In this document: positions 43,355 through 50,818 of the stretch, piece after piece
How the letters are laid out: each line of letters begins with the position of its first letter
Position numbering within the stretch: the first letter of the stretch is position 1
Assembly: GCF_964030975.1 (NCBI RefSeq)
Contig: NZ_CAXIQH010000001.1
Location: 806,001-870,000 of the forward strand
Length of the DNA stretch: 64,000 nt
From: Tisiphia sp964030975
Lineage (GTDB): Bacteria; Pseudomonadota; Alphaproteobacteria; Rickettsiales; Rickettsiaceae
Reading direction: 5' to 3'
Position numbers and translations under genes: made by a program
Notes under the pieces: model-generated
What the model was told of the DNA's origin: nothing
What the model saw: only the letters and a program-made list of their open reading frames with translations
Databases searched by the model: none

Positions 43355-44191
43355 TTAGCTTTCACTATGGTGAGGTATTACCTCTCCGTATAATGGTAAC
43401 TGTGTATCTGGTAAGTTACTTAACTGTTCGTATAGGGGTTTATCTTCAGGATGACTTATTAAATAATCATCGACAGCATCATTATATAGCTTATTCTCAT
43501 TTAAATATTTTTTGCATTTTGATAAAATATTTGAAGGAATTAAACAAGGAATATCATCACTTACAGTATCTAATGAGTATCGACGTTTATCTGACTTAAT
43601 CTGCTCATCAGTAGAGAAAAAATCCTTGGCTAGTTCATGGTTCCCATTAACATGATTGTAAATTGTATCTACATAAGTACCTTTAGTAGTCAAATGATTA
43701 AATTCATGTTGGCAAATTACCGATGCGAAATCAGCGAATTTTTTTACTTGCAGTGTTTTAAGGTCTTCGGCATAAAATGCGATTAAAACTTCTTTGTAGG
43801 TAGCAACCTTTGCACTCTCATATCCTAGAGCACTTAAACAACCATGATAAAAACCTACTTTTTCCTCAGTATATCCAACGATTACTGGGTTAATAAAAAC
43901 TTCAAACGGAACATCCCTAGCTTCTATAATAAAAATAGCATAAGGATTTGTTGCATTTTCTGCTTTAGGATATTGATTATGAGCAAGTCCTATACCACAA
44001 CCTTTCATAGCATCATGCATTTGCTCTACTATATCAACAACTACCTGCTTATTTTTATCAATAATAGGAAATTCTATACAAGGCTGATGGAAATAATAAC
44101 TTTCTTTATCTTTATCTACCCTTTGTTCAAAAGAAGAGTAAGCATCCTCTTCACCTTTCCTTGTTGATTTTAAATTTGATTTTATTTTCAT
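43355..44191 (-). CDS. Divergent peptide deformylase-like protein
   Basis: 278 aa. Motif 1 is GCGIGLAHNQ, motif 2 is HGCLS (canonical EGCLS), motif 3 is CQHEFNH (HExxH kept). The metal-binding Cys and both His and the catalytic Glu are therefore present, while the first Glu of motif 2 is His. There is an unusual N-terminal extension of about 45 aa and an about 85-aa C-terminal extension (from ENGNHELAKDF-like region to HHSES). It is a second, non-canonical deformylase or a protein with another substrate; the housekeeping enzyme would lie elsewhere. Confidence 0.78.
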   Translation of the reverse strand: MKIKSNLKSTRKGEEDAYSSFEQRVDKDKESYYFHQPCIEFPIIDKNKQVVVDIVEQMHDAMKGCGIGLAHNQYPKAENATNPYAIFIIEARDVPFEVFINPVIVGYTEEKVGFYHGCLSALGYESAKVATYKEVLIAFYAEDLKTLQVKKFADFASVICQHEFNHLTTKGTYVDTIYNHVNGNHELAKDFFSTDEQIKSDKRRYSLDTVSDDIPCLIPSNILSKCKKYLNENKLYNDAVDDYLISHPEDKPLYEQLSNLPDTQLPLYGEVIPHHSES

Positions 44192-44344
44192 CTTTGATCT
44201 AATATTTTTTAAAATATTTATAATATAAAAAAAAGTTTTTTCCTACTATTAATTCTTGAACTTAAAAAAAAACTAAGTTATAGCTAACCCGATTAGTATT
44301 ACTCCATCATTGTGAAGAGTTTGTAAGCACAACGAAGCAATACA

Positions 44345-44386
44345 CAAAAAATATACTTAATTAGTCATCTCCGACAGTCTCCTAGG
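44345..44386. repeat. About 40-bp sequence shared in inverse orientation with 31127-31166
   Basis: TTAATTAGTCATCTCCGACA and its surroundings occur in reverse at 31127-31166, just past the end of midA. It abuts the MITE that starts at 44381. The preceding 44280-44340 is the left end of a TAGCTAACCCGATTAGTATT element whose right end is missing. Confidence 0.6.
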
Positions 44387-44543
44387 CTGTGAAGGTTTCT
44401 AAAGTGACCTGATTTTGGCTCTTTTTTGCTACGAATAAACATGATTTTCTTGAAATAGGTACACTATTCCTTCAAAAATCCTATTTATTCTCACTAAAAA
44501 ATAGCTCAAAATATAGATCAATTAGAAACCTTCACAGCCTAGG
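44381..44543. mobile_element. 163-bp MITE with 22-bp perfect inverted repeats
   Basis: CCTAGGCTGTGAAGGTTTCT (first 20 of 22 bases, 44381-44402) is exactly complementary to 44522-44543. It lies 28 bp downstream of the STAND gene stop codon. A decayed single end (CTAGGCTGTGAGGGCTTCTA) is seen at 33495-33514. No target duplication is obvious. Confidence 0.7.
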
Positions 44544-44571
44544 TTCTTTAAAAATGAAGCTATAGCTCATT

Positions 44572-47565
44572 TTATTGCAATAAGGCTTTAATAGTTCTCT
44601 CTTGATTGTTAATATTATTTAGTTCGTTGTTAAGATGTAATTTCTCTGCCTGTTGTTTAGCTTTATTACAATACTCTAAAGCTTTGTTAAAATCTTTCTT
44701 ACTCAAATAAGCATCTGAATAAGTTATATAAAAAGACATTTTTATTCTACCATCAGCTATTTTCTCAATTAAGTCATTATATTTATTAAACTCTATTATC
44801 ACTTTATCAACTTGATCTGTTAAGATAAGTAGCGTTCCATATAATATGGTTGCTCCTAAAGAATCTCTGGTTTTGTGAGTTTCATTAAATAGACCTATTG
44901 CTTCTTGAACTGCTTCAATGGCAGTTTCTATTTCTAGCTTATTTCTATTGGCTTTATCTATTATTTGATTTTGAGTTAAGATAAGTTGAGCTTTATTGGT
45001 CAATAATTCTGCCTTTAAATTTTTCATATCATTATCTTCTGATGCTTTATTTATTTTAATCTTATCATACTGATAAAATGCTTTATTTATTTTTTCTTCG
45101 GCTTTGTGATAATTACCAATTTTACAAAAATATAGTGAATATAAAGATAGAACTCTACATTTTAACATTTCTAAACCGTCAGTTTTCTTTAAATATCTAT
45201 TGACATCATCAAGTATCTTTATAAATTCTTCATATTTTTCTTGTCCCAAATAAAGCAAAGAAACCATTAAATCCATTGCAGCAAGATTTTCATTATATTG
45301 ATCCTTAAATTTACTTTTAAATTGCTGACTAGTTTTAATAAGTTGTTGAAAAGAATCAGTTAGCCTAAATTCGTGTTCATTATCTACAAAAAACCGTAAT
45401 AATAGTTCAAACCATCTTAAATTTAAGGTAGCATAAATATTATTTTTGCTGTCTAATGCTTGACTGAGCTGGTGACGTAAAACTGCTTGTACTAGGCGGT
45501 GTGTAGTAATATTATCATTATCATCATAATTGATCATTGAATATTGCCACAATAGAGCAATATGCTTATTTAACGTTAATTGTGGAGATGGTAAATGAGG
45601 ATAAGCTGTTTGTAACCATGTAAGCAATAGTTTACGAGAGATTTTATTTGGTGCTAGATAAGCACATACTGTTAAAAGCTCAATAGCTATAGGTGGTTCA
45701 TTGTTAATCTTAGTATCTTTAACAATTGCCTCTAAACTAATGTTCCAGGTTATTGCCACTGGGTAGTTATAGTTATTTGTCTCTTCTAAAAAAGTATCGT
45801 CCGTTAGTAATTCTGTCTCATACCTTTTGTAAAGATCTAAATATTCTGGAATAGTGATATGTTTTTGCTTAATGTAAGCTCCAGCTTGTGCCAATGCTAA
45901 GGGTAAATATCCTAAAACTCCAACTAATTTTTTTATAGCATTTTGTTCTTCTGCTATATTTCGTCCTATTAAAGTCTTTATTGTTTTGATAGCCTCCTCC
46001 TCTGTCATGATATCAATAGGTAATACTGAAAACTTTGTTGGCCAATAACGCTGGCGAGTTGTTAAAATTACATATCCACCAGATTCTGGTAAAAATGGCT
46101 CAATTTCACGATAACTGTTTACTTTGTCATAAACTAAAAGCCATCCTGGATTTTTAACTAACCATTGTTTAACATAAGCAATAATGTTTTCTTTTGTATA
46201 TATAACTTCTGAGCATCCTAATAACTTAGCAAATTCAATATATTTATTATATAGATGATCAATATTTTCTGCCAGAAACCAAACTTTAAGTGTATAAGGA
46301 TATTCTGTATGATTTATATATTGCAAGGCTAATTGTGTTTTACCGATTCCCCCAAGTCCAGCACATGCATTAATTGCTAAATTACTTATTGCTCCTGGTG
46401 TATGATTCTGATGTAATTTATTATATAAATCACTCAATAGTTTTTCTCTACCAATGAAAACATTATCTTGTCTTGGTATATTCCAACTGGTCAAATTCTT
46501 AGGAAATATTATTGACTCTTGTGGTTTAAGGCATGACACTTCTGTTTCTTGACTTTTAACCGTTTTGTCTATAGTTGGGCTAAATATTAAAAGATAAGTA
46601 CTACAAATAATCAAAACCAATACACCAAATATTGGTAAGTAAATATTCTTGCCTTTACCTTGAATATTTTTATCTGTTAAATGAGATTTAGGAAAAACTA
46701 AATCAGAATTATTAGATATAATATTATTATATCTTTCACTAAACTTAAGGAGCATATTGTCTATATTCGCATTAGAAAAAACTTTTGTGATAATTTCTAA
46801 AGAAATAAAATGATATTGTTTTGATGGAAAGAAATTAATATATTCAAAATTATTTTGTTTAGGTAAAAATTTTATACATTGTTCTTCCTGCGGTATAAGG
46901 AAAAATACTTTAGATATATCCTGATCATTAGACATAACAACATAATTATTACATTCCTGTTGTTTAGCTATATTAGCTTCATTTACAGCTAAAACATAGA
47001 TTATACATTGCCTTAACTGCTTTCTACCTTTGTTCTTGTGCTTTCCTAAAACTATAGGAGCATCAAGATTCTCTCGCAGTTCTACAAAAACTGTTATGCC
47101 TATAAGTTGTAAATCACTACGTATCTTATTGATCATCAAGTTTAAATCATTGTTTCCTGAGTCATTATTTCTCAGGTTTTGTAAAACAATAAAAAATGAT
47201 ATATTATCAGACTTTGTTATTATTAAAATTTCCTTCAAGATTTTTCTGAATTCTTGTTGAATTAATAAGCTTAAATAATAACTTTGCACTAATTTATATT
47301 TATCAGATTCCTCTATAAAGTTTACAATCCCCTCTCGGGAATTTGTTCCTATTTTCCTTTTGATATTAGAAATATGACTTTCAATGGTTCTCGTCTCGAT
47401 CTGTTTGTCCTCATTTGATAGAAAATTAGCTATTCCTTTTGTGTTTTTCCCATGTATAATGCATGCTATTACATCTATTTCCCTTGATGTGAATTTTATA
47501 TTGTTAATTATTAACAAATGTTTCTCATAAATCTCTTGCGGACACAAGATATTCTTATTTTCCAT
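44572..47565 (-). CDS. LuxR-type HTH / NB-ARC / TPR STAND protein with a membrane segment
   Basis: 997 aa. Residues about 20-85 are a LuxR-family helix-turn-helix (FTSREIDVIACIIHGKNTKG, then ETRTIESHISNIKRKIGT). Residues about 100-300 form an alpha/beta region with a faint TIR-like look (NLMINKIRSDLQLIGITVFV, then QCIIYVLAVNEANIA). One membrane helix is near 316-335 (GVLVLIICSTYLLIF). NB-ARC follows: FIGREKLL, P-loop GLGGIGKTQLAL near 405, WLLVYDKV at the Walker B position, ILTTRQRYW, and LPLALAQAGAYI. TPR-like helices fill 700-997. STAND proteins are ligand-sensing ATPase switches. DNA binding plus sensing is inferred; the membrane helix between the two parts is puzzling. Divergent from the RelA/SpoT-like gene. 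Confidence 0.85.
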   Translation of the reverse strand: MENKNILCPQEIYEKHLLIINNIKFTSREIDVIACIIHGKNTKGIANFLSNEDKQIETRTIESHISNIKRKIGTNSREGIVNFIEESDKYKLVQSYYLSLLIQQEFRKILKEILIITKSDNISFFIVLQNLRNNDSGNNDLNLMINKIRSDLQLIGITVFVELRENLDAPIVLGKHKNKGRKQLRQCIIYVLAVNEANIAKQQECNNYVVMSNDQDISKVFFLIPQEEQCIKFLPKQNNFEYINFFPSKQYHFISLEIITKVFSNANIDNMLLKFSERYNNIISNNSDLVFPKSHLTDKNIQGKGKNIYLPIFGVLVLIICSTYLLIFSPTIDKTVKSQETEVSCLKPQESIIFPKNLTSWNIPRQDNVFIGREKLLSDLYNKLHQNHTPGAISNLAINACAGLGGIGKTQLALQYINHTEYPYTLKVWFLAENIDHLYNKYIEFAKLLGCSEVIYTKENIIAYVKQWLVKNPGWLLVYDKVNSYREIEPFLPESGGYVILTTRQRYWPTKFSVLPIDIMTEEEAIKTIKTLIGRNIAEEQNAIKKLVGVLGYLPLALAQAGAYIKQKHITIPEYLDLYKRYETELLTDDTFLEETNNYNYPVAITWNISLEAIVKDTKINNEPPIAIELLTVCAYLAPNKISRKLLLTWLQTAYPHLPSPQLTLNKHIALLWQYSMINYDDNDNITTHRLVQAVLRHQLSQALDSKNNIYATLNLRWFELLLRFFVDNEHEFRLTDSFQQLIKTSQQFKSKFKDQYNENLAAMDLMVSLLYLGQEKYEEFIKILDDVNRYLKKTDGLEMLKCRVLSLYSLYFCKIGNYHKAEEKINKAFYQYDKIKINKASEDNDMKNLKAELLTNKAQLILTQNQIIDKANRNKLEIETAIEAVQEAIGLFNETHKTRDSLGATILYGTLLILTDQVDKVIIEFNKYNDLIEKIADGRIKMSFYITYSDAYLSKKDFNKALEYCNKAKQQAEKLHLNNELNNINNQERTIKALLQ

Positions 47566-47882
47566 AATATATATAATTTATTTAAACTATTATCATCCTG
47601 TAAGTCTTAGGATCTTTAGATTAGAGAATTGTACTTTAAATACAAAACATAATCTGCCAATTCTCTGGATTATACCCATGTATTTTTTACTTACGTATAA
47701 TACTTAATACTTTTTAACAATTGAAATAATTTATAATACTTAATATTTTTTAATATATTAAAATAATTTAATATATTTTTTCTGGCTAAAATGAATTTAG
47801 CTATTAAACTATCAACTTAAATTATTGTAAAACAAAAGAATATTTTAAACAAGTTCACTGTCATTTATAGTAGAGCATAATT
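47566..47882. promoter_or_regulatory. Divergent intergenic region between STAND and alarmone synthetase genes
   Basis: 317 bp, extremely AT-rich, with short direct repeats of AATAATTTA / TACTTAATA(C/T)TTTTTAA around 47697-47775. No palindromic element has entered it, unlike most gaps here. It must contain promoters for both genes; I cannot define them with confidence. Confidence 0.4.
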
Positions 47883-48500
47883 ATGCAATATACAAATACT
47901 AACGATTTACGTAATATCATAGGTGAAATTAGTACTAAACTTTATAAAAATGATATAGCAGCTGAAATACATTACAGATTAAAAGATCCTTGTTCTGTTT
48001 TAAAGAAGATATTAAGAAAAACTATCGCTTTGAAAGAATTAACGGATCTAATTGCTTTTAGAGTTATAGTTGATAAAAAAGAAGACTGTTATAAAGTATT
48101 GGCTATTATTTACAATCTCTATTCTGTTAATGTTAAGAAGTCTAAAAACTATATTGATAAACCTAAGAATAATGGCTACCGTTCTTTGCATGTTATAGCT
48201 GTAGTTGATATCTATGAACGTAACATAGAAATACAAATACGAACTAGAAAGATGCATAATATCGCAGAATTTGGCACAGCAAACCATGATGAATATAAAA
48301 AAATACAGGAAACAAAGCTAAGAAAGTTATTATCTAATGGCAGACTTAATACAGTTGGTATTGATACTAAGATCAATAACGCATATAATATTTTTGATCA
48401 TTTTAATTGGACTATAGCAGAACTCATTGCTTATGAGCAGGAAATTGAAAATCTTTATCATAATTTTCATGATGTACAATTGAATAAAGTTATTGAGTAA
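47883..48500 (+). CDS. Stand-alone RelA/SpoT-type (p)ppGpp synthetase domain protein
   Basis: 205 aa, synthetase domain only. Visible motifs are LKELTDLIAFRVIVD, the substrate loop KNYIDKPKNNGYRSLHVIAV, the catalytic-Glu strand NIEIQIRTRKMHNIAEFGTANH and the DEYKK end. No HD hydrolase domain and no TGS/ACT region. Motif residues look intact, so synthesis of (p)ppGpp or a related nucleotide modification is plausible; toxic small alarmone synthetases share this architecture. Rickettsiae carry several short spoT-like genes. Divergent from the STAND gene. Confidence 0.85.
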   Translation: MQYTNTNDLRNIIGEISTKLYKNDIAAEIHYRLKDPCSVLKKILRKTIALKELTDLIAFRVIVDKKEDCYKVLAIIYNLYSVNVKKSKNYIDKPKNNGYRSLHVIAVVDIYERNIEIQIRTRKMHNIAEFGTANHDEYKKIQETKLRKLLSNGRLNTVGIDTKINNAYNIFDHFNWTIAELIAYEQEIENLYHNFHDVQLNKVIE

Positions 48501-48690
48501 TAATACCAATTGGAATAATTAACGCGGTATATTAATCCACTTGCTATACATAATTTGTAATTGGACTCTGTTCAGAGAAGCGTATAAATTTCGAAATAGG
48601 TTATATATAAAAATCTAACAAAAGAGGGAGTTTACACACTTTTCTGGACAGACTCCTCTAGGGGTCAGATAAATTCCATCTTGTATCGTG

Positions 48691-49013
48691 TCATGGTCTG
48701 TGAATCCAGTAGAGCAATACAATATTTAGTATTTCGGAGCTTATATCCTTCACTTGCGTTACAACCCAATACATCTCGTCCCTTAGCTTCACATAATTTG
48801 TTACCTCCTTATGCGTAAGATTTGGTTCTACCATGTTGGCTACATTTTGTGTAGGGCGAATTCTCACCAACTGTATACTCAAATGATTTGAAGAATTGGA
48901 ACGTAAAACAAGGGGTGAACGATCGGAGCGTACAAAGCATACGTGGAGTACGCGAATGCCCCGAAGTTTTACGGAGCCAATTTTCAAAGCAGAAGCGTGT
49001 GTCCTGCCATAAC
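48691..49013 (-). other. Gap with repeat-derived open frame, probably not a gene
   Basis: An open frame of 114 codons (to 49035) overlaps the end of the MsbA-like gene. Its first half reads the repeat containing CTGAAGAATTGGAACGTAAA (also near 37290-37360). The second half (RDEMYWVVTQVKDISSEILN) looks protein-like but is not recognised; it may be a gene remnant. The rest of 48501-48690 shows nothing else. Confidence 0.35.
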
Positions 49014-50756
49014 CTAAATTTCCTGTAACTTCCATAATTTTTTATATAGGCTATGTTTATTACGAATTAATGTATGATGTGTGCCTTCTTCAATCATTAC
49101 ACCTTTATCTAACACAATTATCCTATCCATATGCTTTAAAGTGGATAAGCGGTGGGCAATTGCAAGCACAGTCTTTCTTTTATCTTGAATTAGGAAGTTA
49201 AGGCTATCTTGGATCAAACGCTCAGTTTGACTATCAAGGGCAGAAGTTGCTTCATCTAAGATAAGAATAGGGGCATCTTTCAGAATAGCTCTTGCTATTG
49301 CCACTCTTTGCCGCTGTCCACCAGATAATTTGATACCTCGCTCCCCAACATAAGTATTATACTCTTCTGGCAGTGTTGTAATAAATTCATGAATATGTGC
49401 TTTTTTGCTTGCCTCAATTACTTCCACATCAGTTGCATCTTGGTTCCCATATCTGATATTTTCCATCAGTGTTCGATGAAATAACAAAGTGTCTTGAGGA
49501 ATTACTGCGATGTTTTGTCGTAATGAATCCTGAGTAACATCATCAATATTTTGCCCATCTATTAAAATTTGACCATTTGTAACTTTAAAATAACGTAACA
49601 AGAGATTAACAATCGTTGATTTACCACTACCAGAATGACCAACTATTCCTACCTTTTCACCATGACTAATAGAAAGAGTTAGATTTTTAAAGATCAGTTC
49701 TTTGCTATAACCAAAATTTACATTTTTAAATTCAATAATAGCTTTATCAACTATTAGCGGACTTGCATTAAGTTTATCCAAATCCTGCTGGTTGATAGTG
49801 ACTAATGACAAAGCACTCTTTAGATCACCCATTGATCTAGCAAAATCCTGCAACGAAATTGTTGTATCCCAGATATCTTCTGCAACAACCAAGGCAACAC
49901 CAAAGACAAAAGCAAAATCTCCAACAGAAATTGAGCCATGTATTCTTAAATGCAACATATAGAAGAGAATAAAAGCAAACAAAACAATATATAGGCACGC
50001 ACCTATTATTTGAGTTTTAAAGTTATATTTGTATGTTTTTACCTGTTTGGGAATAAAATCATTTAATATATTATTATCTAGTGCCTTTAATTCTCTTGCC
50101 CTAGAAGAAAAAGAAAAAAGCGAAATAATATTAGTAATTTTATCTGCAATTTGTCCAATTATAAAATGCTTACTTTCAGATTCTAAGCAAGATAATTGGT
50201 TTAATTTAGTTGATAATTTATACATAATTGGTACGTACAAACTACACCATATTAGTACAAATATGCCAAGATTTGTGTTAACAAGGCTAAGGGCACAAAA
50301 ATTTACACCGCATTTAAGAATCTTTTGCAGTAATCCATGATGCATCTCCGCCCAGAATTTATCATATCCATCCAAAATGCCTTTGATTTTGCTGCTGATG
50401 GCTCCTGTGAAATTTTCTTGGAAGAATGAATAAGAATGGTGCTGAACATAGTCGTATGATTGGAGCAATATAGAACACCGCACATAAGGTGCCGCCTTCC
50501 ATTCAGCTATGTTACTGACACGCCACACCAAATCTAAAATCACTTGTGCAGACATGAATATTATAATCGGTAGTAAAACTAACTTGTAAGTTAGATTTTC
50601 TTGGGCTGCTATTGTATCAAGAAATAATTTAATCGCATAATAATTGGCAGATGGGTAAAAACTACTTATAGTAGGAGCAAGTAGCATTACCAAGTAAAAC
50701 CATTTATATGGTTTTATATGTTGCCAGAAAAATGTAATAATGTATTTATTTTGCAT
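49014..50756 (-). CDS. MsbA-like ABC exporter (fused membrane and ATPase domains)
   Basis: 580-aa half-transporter. Six membrane helices fill residues 1-300. The ATPase has Walker A GHSGSGKSTIVNLLLRYF, Q-loop IPQDTLLFH, signature IKLSGGQRQRVAIARAIL, Walker B ILILDEATSALD and the H-loop AIAHRLSTL. Relatives export lipid A, lipids or peptides; the substrate is not determined. The C-terminus WKLQEI is normal. Located 62 bp downstream of secA on the same strand. Confidence 0.9.
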   Translation of the reverse strand: MQNKYIITFFWQHIKPYKWFYLVMLLAPTISSFYPSANYYAIKLFLDTIAAQENLTYKLVLLPIIIFMSAQVILDLVWRVSNIAEWKAAPYVRCSILLQSYDYVQHHSYSFFQENFTGAISSKIKGILDGYDKFWAEMHHGLLQKILKCGVNFCALSLVNTNLGIFVLIWCSLYVPIMYKLSTKLNQLSCLESESKHFIIGQIADKITNIISLFSFSSRARELKALDNNILNDFIPKQVKTYKYNFKTQIIGACLYIVLFAFILFYMLHLRIHGSISVGDFAFVFGVALVVAEDIWDTTISLQDFARSMGDLKSALSLVTINQQDLDKLNASPLIVDKAIIEFKNVNFGYSKELIFKNLTLSISHGEKVGIVGHSGSGKSTIVNLLLRYFKVTNGQILIDGQNIDDVTQDSLRQNIAVIPQDTLLFHRTLMENIRYGNQDATDVEVIEASKKAHIHEFITTLPEEYNTYVGERGIKLSGGQRQRVAIARAILKDAPILILDEATSALDSQTERLIQDSLNFLIQDKRKTVLAIAHRLSTLKHMDRIIVLDKGVMIEEGTHHTLIRNKHSLYKKLWKLQEI

Positions 50757-50818
50757 GGGTTATGTATAATTAATTCCCTTGATGTGCCTTTCCTTAGCAT
50801 AAGAATAACGCTAATAGA

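Noticed and set aside
48691..49035. 114-codon open frame overlapping the MsbA-like gene end
   Set aside because: The first half is repeat sequence shared with the 37275-37370 region and it overlaps a strong gene. Kept only as an uncertain remnant, not as a CDS.
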